A stretch of 64,000 nt of DNA. Origin: Batillaria attramentaria. Taxonomy: Eukaryota; Mollusca; Gastropoda; Batillariidae. Below are positions 49,541 through 62,435 of the stretch, piece after piece (the first letter of the stretch is position 1; each line of letters begins with the position of its first letter). The stretch lies in assembly GCA_018292915.2 (NCBI GenBank), contig JACVVK020000499.1, positions 62,001-126,000 on the forward strand, read 5' to 3'. The notes beneath the pieces are model-generated. The model was not told where the DNA came from and made no database searches. It saw only the letters and a list, made by a program, of their open reading frames with translations. Both the position numbers and the translations under genes were made by a program.

Positions 49541-49677
49541 CTTAGGGTCCAGCTTCTTGTTCTGCGGATCCTCATCATCCATCTCAAAGTAGAGCTCTGT
49601 CTTTGTGATGGACATGGTTCCCTTCACAGCAATACCGGGAGCTATCAGCTTGCAGCTGGTCGACAGTGCAACCGGAC
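49541..49677 (-). CDS. Nbea: Neurobeachin visible exon 18 (start of PH-BEACH domain)
   Basis: Acceptor CGTTCTAG, donor GTAGGC. Two bases complete Gly, then [40 protein letters not shown] and KLDPK, phase 0. In the family the next residues begin an LAYTEGLHGKW-type segment; I find no such exon to the left in this window. The donor therefore opens an intron of at least 49.5 kb that contains mab-21. Confidence 0.97.
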
Positions 49678-52600
49678 CTAGAACGAGGAAGAAACCATCG
49701 TGTAGTGGCAAGCACCTTGGGCAATGGACTGAGAGACCTGGATACTTCTTCTGTTTGACTGGTTGCGTCAGATCTGCAGCCCAAGTTACCATGACCAAAC
49801 CCAAGCTCTTCTCGAGGTCTAGATGGGTACCTCAAAGCTGCACCTGTAGCTCTGCACCCTCTGGCCAGGTTTGACATCGTAGAGCATCATGGGAAGGACA
49901 GTACTGAAGGATGTGTTCTAGGGTCTGGGAGGAGACCTGGGTTCAAATCCCAGTCAAGGAAAGTGTGGAATTTTCTAACTAGGTCGTCTCCTACCCAGAC
50001 CAGGCATGCTAAGGGCCCAATGGAGAGCCACACAGCCGAGCTTCACCCACTTCAGAAGTGCGTGTTTGGGGTTGCTTCCCTGGTTATGATACATATGTAG
50101 TCCTATCACGCAGTCCAAACCACATGGACCTCCATAACAGTATCATACCATCACACTCATCCTCATAGTCATGCAAAAGAAAACTTGCCCTAGCTTCACA
50201 TCCCTCTTTGGATTCCATCCATGACCGGGGAGGAATACCCCCCCCCCCCTCCAAAAAAAAAAGAAAACAAAGGTTGATCAATTTCACTTTATCTGCACTC
50301 AAAACCATTTCAATACCTCTAAGCCTGCAATTCCAATCATCATCATCATCATTATCGACATCATCATCGTCGACATTGACATCATCTCACCTGAGAACTC
50401 TGGCTCCAGGTCTTTCTCTTCCATCATCAGCTCCTCATCCGTGTAGTCAGTGGTTTCCTTCTGCATCTTGCGCAGGTTGGACAGGTGAGCGTGGAACGCC
50501 TCTCGGGCTTGGTTGATGGCATCCTCTGTGGCACCTGGGTGCAGTGGACAACGAAACCGTACAGTAAAACACAATATCACTGTGCGGACCGTATCACGGC
50601 TCCACTGTCAGAACAGCCCAAGAGAACTATGTACAAGGTACTTACAGACTACAGGCAGACACAGTAAGTGGGTGGGTGTTTTGACTTTTAAACATGTGCT
50701 ATAAACCACCAAAAGTGATATCAAGAATGTTCCGTACCATGTTCGATGGCCGCTTTCAGCGTGGCTTCAGGGTGGGTAGATCCGAGTGGATTGCGGATGA
50801 GCCGCCTGCGACGACGAGAGTCATCTTCCCACACGTCCAGCTTCCAGAATTCTCTCTGACCACTTTGGGGGGGAAAAAATTCAGAACTTACACAAGAAGA
50901 AGCAAACTATACAAAATATGCAATCCACCTGAACAAAACGTTGCGAAATCAGTTGTAGTGTGACAGGTTTGCTCTCAAAATAAAGAATTGGGGGGGGGGG
51001 GGGGGGGGGGGTCCCCTTTCATACCCTCTTTCTTTCACTCTTTTCCGATTGCTAAATGTTGCTAAATGTTTAAACCAAAGATTTTACATATATTAGTGAA
51101 CCTCAAAATACCATGACAACATTTACGTTGATCATATTATGTGTGTATACAGATTGCTTGCCATGCTAAATGATACCTGTACTTGCATATATACCTCTGC
51201 ACACATCATCAGACTATGACATGACATGACACGGTGTCACGTCATGTCACATCACGTCACGCCACATCACTAACCTTTCTTTGCCCTGTCCCCAGGCACC
51301 ATGTTTGTTGGCCAGGATGTTCAGCACCTTGTCCTTGAGTTTGTAGGCCAGGGCGTGGTCGCGGCGTTTGGCCGATTTGATCAGGTGATCGCACAGCTTC
51401 TCTTCTTCACGTCTCTCCAGCATCAGCTGGGCTGACAGTGACTGAAAAAGAGAATGTCACAATGTACATAAGTAACTGAACCAAAGTTTAACCACTGACA
51501 GCTCCGATGGTTATGTGGCGATGCTTGTAAGTTACTTCTAATACAGGTAAGTGACACCAGACACAACCATAATACAAAACAGCCCACTGGTCCATCCCCA
51601 CATTCGTCAATCATGGAATCGCGTGGGTTCGAGCCCAGGTTGAGCTTGCGACATGTGATATTGGTTTTTCCTGGCTACTGGACTGCTTATTGAGGGTTTC
51701 TCTCCAGGTTATCCGGCTTTCCTTCCCCCAGAAAAAATTGGGGAAAAAAATAGGATAAGTATTGGGTGGTGCTGCATCATGGCAATGTGCTTCCCCTGAG
51801 GGAAGCAGCCCGAATTTCCAGAAAGGGACCATAAAGAAAGAAAAAAAAAGTCACACTTGACTGACAAACCCCAGTTCTCAGGATTTTATCAGCCGTGATA
51901 ACTGGGAATGGGACTCGGCAAACAGGGGAAAGATATTATCGGCCTACAGGAGCCAGTGACTATTTTTTTTTCTCATTGGTTCTTGACGGAATTGACCAGA
52001 CAAAAACAGACAAACAGCTAATCAAAAAAGAATATTGATTACTGGTACCTCAAAGTCTGCATGTTTCTGAACGTCCTCGGCCCGCATGCGGTTCAGAATG
52101 AACTCGGCCTCGTTGGCGACTCGCACAATGTGGTCGCGCGTTGCATGGGCCAGTAACCTGTCACAGGTACAAAAAAAAAAGTTCCAACCATACACAAATA
52201 GTAACATTTCATCAACTGTTCAAAGCTAGGGCATGAACTATGCTACGCATGTCTTCGGATGATGGGAGATCACTACAGGATGTGCTGGGAAGTGCAGTCT
52301 GCCAATGATTATCTCCCCACCAAGAAGTGAGACATTTCTGAACAAGGGTTTGGTTGGTTGCTTGAGTGCCAAATGTCCTTTACCAGAACAGGAAGACAAC
52401 ACTAAAGTCACGACAATATGGAAAAGAATAAGCCAGCTCAAATCCAAAGCGCTGACCTGACAGTCACTCTAATGGCAATGAGGAATCCAGAAAAGGTAAG
52501 TCTGTTTCCAGGATATTTATTGCTCCTCCCAGTGAATACAATGAGATACCTAGCACTGTCCTTGTTAGTATATGTCTGTCCCCTAATGGCGGCTTCTCAG

Positions 52601-55600
52601 CGTGTTTTAGTAATCTGATCTAACTATTCTCACTCTGTATGTTTCTAAGGTCTAACACTCCTGCCCCATCCACAACTTACCTTCCTTCATTGACCAACTC
52701 GATGAAGGCAAGACCGGCATGTTTTTGAAGGGAGTTCTGCCATTCTTGTGAGCACAGCAACATCACCAGTTCCACCACCGATGTGCTCTGTTTCAGCGTC
52801 ACCAGGCCTGTTGTTGCAGAAACAAAACATACAGGTAACCCGCACACCCTGCAGAATGTTAAAGCAGCATACCTTAGACTGAGCAACTGCCAGTGTTCAA
52901 AACAGATTGTCAAGCAGATAAGCAGATGCTGCAACTGTTGAAGAAATGAGCTTATAAAAAAAAAAAACTAAAAAAAAAAACGTTGGAGCTCTCACATCAT
53001 TACTTTATTCTGTATACAGACTGGATGTCACATGAAAGGAATGTGTTGTTTCATAACGCTCAGTACCTCTGTGGTATGACAGATCAGTAGATATACAGGC
53101 TGGTGTATGTCTTAGCAACGACAGCCCTCAGACGACCGAAATTTTGCACATGACTACTTGGTACTGTGTTTACGATATAGTAAGCAGCCCAGGTTAAGCC
53201 GTATGCATGGAAAAGTTACCTTGCGCCCCTTTAATAATAATTAAGATGCAAATCATCTGCCACTCCAAGGTCACTTACCACCAATCAGCAGCTCCTGCCC
53301 GTGTGAGCCAATCAGAGTCTTGGAAAGGAACGGCGCAAAGTCGACAAACACCTCACGCAGAAGTGGAGCCACTGACCCAAGCGCCCTCTCCAGTCTCTGT
53401 GTTAGCGAGCCGCCATCTACAGGCAGTGTGTGAAGGTGGTCAGGGATGTCAGGGTGTGTCAGGTCCAGACGGGCTGGTTTGTGGCTCTCAGGCTGAAAAA
53501 AAAAAACAAAAATCATGCATTTGCATCGTTATTAAGGTTTACATAAAACTACCACAATACACAGTTATAAAAGAGAAATGCCAATCCAAGGGTGGGTGGG
53601 TGGGTGTTTGGGGGTTTAACGTCCTTTTCCACCACATAGGGTGATATCAAAGACGGGGCAATGATGAAAAAGCCAGCACAAATATTTGGCCCCAGCCGGG
53701 ATCGAACTCACGACCCGAGCATTGGAAGTCCGACGCTCTACCATTCGACCACCCCGGCTCCCCGAAATGCCAATCCAACGTAGCAAATGTGAGACTGCGT
53801 ATCTTGTCATATGAAAGGATAGTAATGGAATTACCATATCCTTGAATAGGTTTCTTGGACATTACAACTTCTTTCATTTCATTCAATAAAACTTCAACTG
53901 TCCCATGCACAGGGACTTTGGCTGCAGCGACTAAAGTAAATAAAGACAAAAGGTAAACATATAATCTGTATTATAGTCAATACATTCAAGCACTGCAGAT
54001 GAGTTCACATCAGAAACAACATGTACAGCACATACAAAATTAATCTGATGCACATCGTGACAAACACAATCATGGACCTAACAGACTAACAACTGAATAC
54101 TGCCTGAACACAGCATGGGCACTGTTCCTTGAAAATAACCAGTGACAATGACTTTCACATACCGCTGCAGCCTCAGCTGGTTTGGAGCTGACAGAAATAG
54201 AAGCAATGGGCTGATTACTGCTCCCTTCTGCCTCCTCTCTTTCCTCTCTCCTGTCTGCGATCACCGTCTCACCCTCTTTCACCGCTTCCTCCTTCTTCGC
54301 TTCACCCTCTGCTCCATCCTTCTCTCCATCTTCTTTAGAGTCTGCAGCAGTTTTCTCTCCCTTATCTTCGGGTTTTCGATCTACCTCAGGTTTTTCGTCA
54401 TCTGAAGGTTTCTCGTCTTTTGTTTCTTCTGCTGCCTGCTGATCCTGACGATCGGACTCTGGTTTTTCGGCAGTGTCCGCTGTGGCGCTGGCTTCTGGTG
54501 ATGCGGTCGCATCAGACTCGGGTTTGGTTGCCTCAGCAGCCTCGTCCTCTGATTTTGCAGAATCTGAAAACAGTGAGCAGGCACAAAAAAATTTATTAAC
54601 AACTAACCCCTGAAACCATGAGCCAAATATTCAAGCTTGATTTCTACCTGTCCCGTCTTGAACACATTTCATACCACACGTTGGGTTTTTTTTTTGTTCG
54701 TTTGTTGTTGTTTTTGTTGTTGTTTTTTTGCTTTTGGCCCTGTATGCAAAAATCAGGCAAGATTAACAGTTTCTTGACAACTCTTACTGGAGCAAACACA
54801 AGTATAATCAAAGCGCAACACTCCCACTAAGCCAAGATTAAATCCAAATTTGAATTACCGGTAATGATGATTTGTTGTTGTTTTTTTTGTGTGAGGCCAC
54901 TGGCGCCCAACCCCAAACTTACTTCGTAGGATTTAAGTTAAATTTACCCTTACATGGTTGAAAAGAATATTATACCTACAGCAGCAGCAACAACCAACCA
55001 CCTAACCAAGCAGAAAGCAACCCATAACTAAATACCTGCTGATTCTGATTTGTTCTCTGCGGTGGTTTCCTGTTTCTCGCCCTTGTCAGTTTCACCGTTT
55101 GCTGCCTCTCTCTTGTCAGTCTCATCATTCGCCGCCTCCCTCTTTGCCTGGCCAGACTCTCCAGCAGCGTCCTTGGCATCACCAGCTGCAGCGTTTTTGT
55201 CTCCATCACCAGATGGCTCTGCAGGCGCCGCTGGCTCCTCTTTCTTTTCTCCAGCGTCTTGTTTCGCTTCCTCCCCATCTCCATTTTCTATCTCTTCTGT
55301 AAAACAGATTTAGAGGAGGAATTTATTTGCTGCAGTGACAACACAAGACTCACTAAGCTACACACCCACTGTGTGAAAATGTCACAATGATTAACTGTAA
55401 ATTCACTTGAACTTGAGCATATGTGCACCCAAGAACTTGTCAGAGCAATTATTCAAGTGGAGTTTCGTCATCACAGATCATGTTGCCTGTTAGGTTTTTA
55501 CTTTTGTCACCTGTAATCAGGGGCATTAACGCATGTGTGTGAGCATGCTTGAGTTCGTGTGTGCCAGTGTCTGTGTGTGTGTGCATTATCTCCACCTTCT

Positions 55601-58600
55601 AACAACCACTTATAATCATAAAACCAGATTAAAAAAAAAAAAAAAAAAAGTTTACCAAGTTCCACAAAACATGTTTTACCCTAAAAAAAATCTGGTTTAA
55701 AACGTCTATAGGTACACCCACAGAGAAGCACAGGTCCTGTTACCAGGATACCTAGATCTCCTGTTACATATTTAATGTGCAGCAAACTAACTGAAGAAAA
55801 AATGTGCTGTGTGATTTATTGCATAATCTACAAACTTAACACAATCAAATTCATGCACACTTGAACTGCAACCTAACTAATGCCAGCAGCTATGAAAGTG
55901 AAAGAATACATGAGAGAGAAAGAATACGTGCAATACATGAGAACCTCTCTCTCTCTCTCTCTCTCTCCCCACCACACACCCACTCACCCATTCCCACCCC
56001 TCACCCCACCCGCTTACCATACACACAGACACAGTTTCTGCACGAGGTAACATGCTTACTATACATGTTTGTGTGAAAAGTAATGGAAGAATAGGGAGGA
56101 CTATGCTGAAAAGGGGCGGGTCAACAGTTCAAGCTACAAATATACACACACCTGAATACAAATACACTGTACAACAGCAACCATGAGACTACAAAAACAT
56201 GTTGTTCATAAAAAGGGAAATGCTTAACAGTAGTAAATATGCATCAAAGAGACGCTAATTTCTACCCCAGTCACCACCCCCCTCCCCCTTTACCCCCCCC
56301 CCACCCCCACCCAACCCCCACCTATTCTCTCAAACCCACAAAAATTAATTGTGGCTCAAAACTTAGCTCTCAGTGCAACACTGACAGATTGTTTATCCAC
56401 TGTTTACTTAGGTATGACACACTTTCGCTTCCCCACGTATACATATTCATGTACCAAGATCCATAATACATGTAATTATGCCAAGGGTAATCTACACAGG
56501 TGAACTTGTCTGAAATATACATATGTTGTCCAACAAAGATTTTGTGTGTGTGTGTACAACAGCAATAGCCAACAAAATCACATACATCAATGTCTGTAAA
56601 CGTCACAACAGACAGGGAAAATAAGGTATAACAGCAAAGGAACAGAGGAAAAAACAACATTATTATTAACAATATTTCACATTTCTGAAACAGAAATGGA
56701 CATAATAGTCTAAAAATATCTGAAAGTTTCAAGCAGACTGTAACATGAACACATATCATGCCATCCTAACATACAATGGATTGCATCTGTGACATGGCAT
56801 GTGTTAATCATAACTGAATGAAAGCATCTTCAACATTATAAATGCAAAGATCAATTCAGATCATGAGGTGAGAATAATTCCGATGCAAAAATTCAAATCA
56901 CATCAACAGAATGCTGATTGCTGAATGCACAAGACAAAAACGTATCTGCTGTGTTATGGCAAATGCCAGTAGCCACAAGTCCATGCTGTCATGTTAGGGG
57001 GGGAAAGGGGGGGGGAGGGGGGGGAAAGGGGGGGGGGGGGAGGGGGGGAAAGGGGGGGAGGGGGGGGAAGGGGGGGGGGGGAGGGGTGATTTTCAAGATG
57101 AAAGACATTGACATGTTTTTTCCTCAAATGACATCAGTAAACTGTGTTTTGCCATTACTCAGCATCGAAAGTAAACAACTGAAAATTCACATCCACAGGA
57201 TCAACACAGCGCCAAGGCAACAAAACAGAAAAAAAAAACCAACAACAACAAAAACACAAAAATAACATACAGACCAAAAAACACACACACAAGTAAACAG
57301 ACAACAGACAGTGGGACACAAAGAAAGCCAGGCCACCTTCAGTAACAGGTGCACACAACTCAAAGCTCCCAGAAGCCATCTCTGCTAACACGCTGCCGCC
57401 ATCATCGAGGGAGAAGTCGATAGGAGGATGGACAGCGGGCGGGACAGTGCTTGTATTGGCAGGGTCGACAACTTTACTCTCACCCTTTTTCGCATCCTTG
57501 TTCTTGTCGTCTGCACCGTTTTTGGCAGCAGCGGTGGTGCTGCTGCCAGATCCGTTTGCGGTAACTGAGCTGGTGGATCCAGTTTCCGGCAGCAGTGGCA
57601 TGGCTGAAGAGCTGAGTTTCTGCCAGGCTGGGGAAGTGTAACAGGCAGCGAGAGAAGGCAGCAGAGACAAGATGAAAAGAAACATGTGGGAGAGAAGTGG
57701 ATGCACAGGAATCTTTCGTCGCCAGAAATGTAACGCAGTTAGCGTAAAGAGGCTAGAAGTCAGACAGTAGTAAATTTAATAGGGGCAAAATTTCAACAAG
57801 ATAAAGGAACTTATTTGCAGTCTGAAACCACAGTCCCAACAAGCAAAACGAATTGGGCAGTGAATTTTTTTTTTTTTTTAATTAAAATATGGGAATCCCT
57901 GAATTGTCTTTTTTCATTTATAACTGATAATCCACCGAACAGAAGCTCCAGTTTCTTTTTCTTTTTCAGGCCGACTGCGTCGCTTGAAACGACAAAATAA
58001 GTCCTGCGTCGCTTGAAACGACAAAATAAGTCCTTACATTGTGCTGACTTTGATTTGTGTTCTCCTTGCACGGTTCAATGAATGAACAAATGAACTGAGC
58101 GAGTGGATGAATGATCTAGGCTTTGAATGTTAAGATCAAGGAACTGCTGATACTCAAAGAAAGACATAGCACCGAGTACGATGCCCACTTGTTAGAATGT
58201 ACTTTCTACAAAGGTCTTACAACAGATGTTAAAGCACAAGAGCTGCCACCACGAGCATTCCAACGTAGTCCACAAAACTGTTATATGAGTGGTTCACATT
58301 ATACCAGAAAGATTATATATAAGAATTGGTTAGTTAGAAAACAAATCAGCCCATTACCTCAGTCAGAGAGAATACATGGCAGGCTTGAAGTTGCACTCAA
58401 GCAAGCATGCAAAAGTACCCATCACCAGCTGAGTATAAACTAGTTGCCACAAAAACTCTTCCCAAAAGACAGAAAAAAGAAAAAAAAAACAAGATATGCA
58501 AAAGTGTTCCACACCTGTACTGTCACGCCGACTGGCTCCTGTTGAGCCACCAGATGGCGTGGCGGTCGGGGTGGGTGGTTCAAGTATGTCGCGGTATTTG

Positions 58601-61600
58601 GACACCATGAGGACCGAGGTGAAGTAAACAATGGCAAGAGCCAGGAACTGTGCCTGCTTCGTCTCCTCCTGAACAAAAAAAAAACAAACCAAGAAATAAA
58701 TAAAAGACGACAAAACACAAATAAAAAAAAAGTGTCTACTAGTGGATTCGTCCCTGCTTTGAAATTCAATTCATGGCAATATATGTGTTACTCAAAGGCT
58801 AGAATAATCAACAATTGTACTGTGTGATAACTGCTCACACTATTTGCTCCTGTAGCCATGGTTTGTTTTTTTAAAACAAGTTTTCCAAACAAATCTCTTT
58901 GAATTGAAAAAAAAAAAAAAAACCCTCAAAAGTAATGGCCAGAATTTTTTTTTTAAACTACTCTGAAAGTGTGCAATTTCCACATTTTTCTTTTCCCTTT
59001 TTTTTCCTTCTGTTTTGGAGCCCTAGTAAGATATAGGATATAATCCAAGTTGTTTAAGATTAAAATGCATCCCTGTTCAACTGCACCACATGTACACATG
59101 TACTTCTGTTTCATCAAACCTGTCACACGGGCAAAAACAATTTAATAATGGAGTGCAGTTTACATACCACATCACGGTAGACCACAGCACGCAGTCTGTT
59201 GATGTCCATGTCTTGCAGAAGTTTTTCTGGATCTTTGATTGGGGCCACCTGCCCGGCCAGGTTCTCAACAATGTTCTAAAAAATAAGGCAATAAGTAAAG
59301 CAATTAACAACTTATTTAATTAAATAATCAATTACTTGATAAAGAAAGAGCTGTCTGAAATCACCCTTAACTGTTGCCAATAGTATCGGTGGCCTATCTG
59401 CCACCCACACCCAGTGACAAACTGAAGTCCATCTGTACAGCAACTAATGCTATGGTATGGTATGGTATGGTAACCTTCTCCCTGGTGCATATATCCATCT
59501 CTACCGAAATGCCAAGGCACCACAGGGCTGGAGGACAAAGCAGTGAAAGCCTGCTGCCACTAAGTGCTACTTTATGTGCAAACCTCCACCCTGCTATTCA
59601 CTTTGGTGCATGCGACAGTATATATCTGTTTTCCATGCCACCAGCCACAGCCTACTCTTCTTCGAAACATGGATGTGGGATTTGTAGCGTGCACACTTGA
59701 TACTTGTGTGTGCGTGTGTACACGAAGGCGTCACAGGCATCGTAAAAGAGTCTGCACATGATTTTCACTCAACTTGGGTTGAAAAACGCCAACCAAATTC
59801 CTAAAAATATGCGTAAACCACTCAGTGAACATTTCAAGCGTTCCTCTTCCACAAAGGGTAAAAAAGAAATTCATCAAGATGCATTGAGTGAATATCCTTT
59901 ATCATTATCATTCAAACACTGAACCTCCACATAAAAAAAATTAAAAAGTACATGTACTGGCTTTACTTTTCAGAACGATCGTGGAACATCTGAAGTACGC
60001 ATCACTGAACATACACCTGGCATGGGTCAACTCACATCTGAACAGAAGGTATCTATGCACCCAACATTTGATCCCTACTGGGGTACATTAAGCAAAAGAC
60101 AGTAACCGTTACCTTTGTGGACGGATGTGAACCTCCAATCAGTGACTGTATGGGATCAACCCCATTGACCGCTTTGCCACCTGACCCAGCGGAGGCTCCC
60201 CCTGGTGATGGCGGCTCAGACGACGGACGCGAGTAACGATGACGACACTCCAGACAGTTTCGGACAGCAGCCGTACACACTGTAATCATGACTACAGGTA
60301 AATCTTTACTCAAATAATCCTTTTAGTTTAGTTTCACACACAGAGACAAAGGATTTCTGAATTACTGCGGTCTGAAATGACACAAGCGGGCAAACACGAT
60401 ACACCCATGCTGATCACACTGAACCTACCCAGGCGGAGACACTGTCGAAGAATGCCACCAGAGGGCATGTTCTTTTCTTGCTCCAGCTCGGCAAAGTTTG
60501 TGGACGATGCAAAGACCAGTATGTCCGTCATGGCCATGATGCGTTGTAAGATGGACACAGCCTGCTCGATGCTGAGTCCCTGGTTTGGCTCCAGAATCTC
60601 AATCTCCCCCTGGAAACGTCAAACATTTCATAATGGCTAATATTATGCAAGACACAGCAAAGAAAGAAAGAAAGAGAGAGAGAAAGAAAGGAAAGAAAGA
60701 AAGAAAACATCAAGAAAAACCATCATAAAGTTCGCTGGAACGGAGTACATTTAAAACTTCCAGAGCAGTTCTCTGGTATAACTGTTACAAAAAGTAACAT
60801 GTGCACCAAAGAACGTGTTGGGTTTGTGAAAATAAAATGTAAAAAACAGTCAACAAACCTTTTTTTTTCCGCTGAAATCAACCAAGTTAAAAGCTTTGAG
60901 CTGCTTCACTATCATGCCCTAAAATATAGCAGAGGATGCAAGCGAGAGCCATCAAGAACACTAACAATGGTGTGGTCTGCCTTAGGAGGGTTCTGACCCT
61001 ATTGTATGTACATGAGAAGCTCTTAATTATCGGTTGTTGGAGACTTTGACTCACGTTTGGTGATGTTGCAGCTGCCAGCAGTGGAAGAAGACCGCCACAT
61101 GATGTGATGAGGTTGTCGGCCAGCTGGGAAATCATGTGAGTGACGTTCACCACGTAGATGTGGTTCTCGCCAGCATTGACAAAGTCAATCACATTCTTCG
61201 TGCTGTGGCTGTAAAATTAAATATTTGTATATCAAATAAAAATGAACTGCACATCAGACAAAACCAAACTGCAAACACACAGACATGCACCCACGTGCAC
61301 ATGCTCACAAGCGCGCAAGGGCATGCAAATACACACACACATAATTCCTGTCAAAGTCTCCTTTAGAAAAGAAAATACCTAGGTTTCGGGTAACTCATAT
61401 CAACCTCACTGCCTGGACCCCCTCCCAGCATCCCCAATCACCACCTTTCTAAAAATTTGAGTTTGCTTTCTATAAGGAGGACTAGCAGCTACATCATATC
61501 TCCTGAGATCGCTATCACTACAAATTAATTCTCACCTTTTCCAAACCTGAATGTCTGTTTCAACAGCAAAGAGCAAATCAGACAACAGCTTCTGATGCAG

Positions 61601-62268
61601 GTAGGACCAACGGAACTCTGGGATGCGAAAAGGTGGTGCTCGAGGACCTGGGCTAAAAATAGCTCGGGCCCCATCTCCGCTGCGACTGGCGCTGGAAGGT
61701 TGCCGGTGCACGGAGGCGTTGTGATTCCTGTCTCGATGTGAATCGCCTGACCCTGATTCTCGTCGTTGTTGTGGGTGTTTCGGCTTGGCGGACATTTTCT
61801 CCTCTGCGTTTGTTGCTGACGGTGCTGCAGAGTCTGCCGATGAAGACGCTGCGGCTGCCGATGTTGCTTCTGCTGCAGCTTGTCCTGGCTTAGATGCAGC
61901 TGCTGTTGCACCTTTCTCTTCTGATTCCTGCTGTACCTCCCCACCTGTCTTTTTGGCCTCAGAGCGCTTCACAGCTTCCGTGATCAGCTCTTCTAGAACC
62001 TCTGCAGGGGGTTCCAAGTCAGACTGTCCCGTGGTCTTCTCTGTGCTGTCTTCACTAGATCCCTGTGTCTCCGCCTTCGTATCAGTGACACTTGATTTCT
62101 CATCGCCTTCACATAGCACAAGAAAGACATAATATTATAATGATTAAAAAGCCTTCTGAAGTGACAGCTGTATTTTTTTAAGGAGCACATCTGTAGATTT
62201 CCTGAACAAATTTTCAATCCTTTCTGTTTGCTTTTGTGTTTTAGCTGTTGCATTTTCTCTCATACAGA

Positions 62269-62344
<76 letters not shown>

Positions 62345-62372
62345 GCACACACACGTGCACATGCACACACTG

Positions 62373-62435
<63 letters not shown>

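Noticed and set aside
50854..50860. Alternative acceptor AG two bases upstream of the chosen one for neurobeachin exon 16
   Set aside because: It would shift the frame and destroy the conserved [10 protein letters not shown] reading.
54976..55284. Arg-rich open frame over neurobeachin exon 10
   Set aside because: Wrong frame. The frame that continues from exon 9 and into exon 11 is the acidic one, which lacks a Met and has matching splice phases.
57627..57706. Met-starting hydrophobic leader that looks like a signal peptide upstream of neurobeachin exon 9
   Set aside because: It lies before a good CTTCCCCAG acceptor, and the exon joins in frame only from that acceptor. A signal peptide in the middle of a cytosolic scaffold protein makes no sense; it is intron sequence.
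61785..62132. 115-codon plus-strand frame opposite neurobeachin exon 3
   Set aside because: Antisense shadow of a Ser/Ala-rich coding exon; no family similarity.
8342..62432. CRISPR-like spaced repeats or bacterial operon signals
   Set aside because: Repeats are microsatellites without unique spacers; gene structure is clearly eukaryotic.
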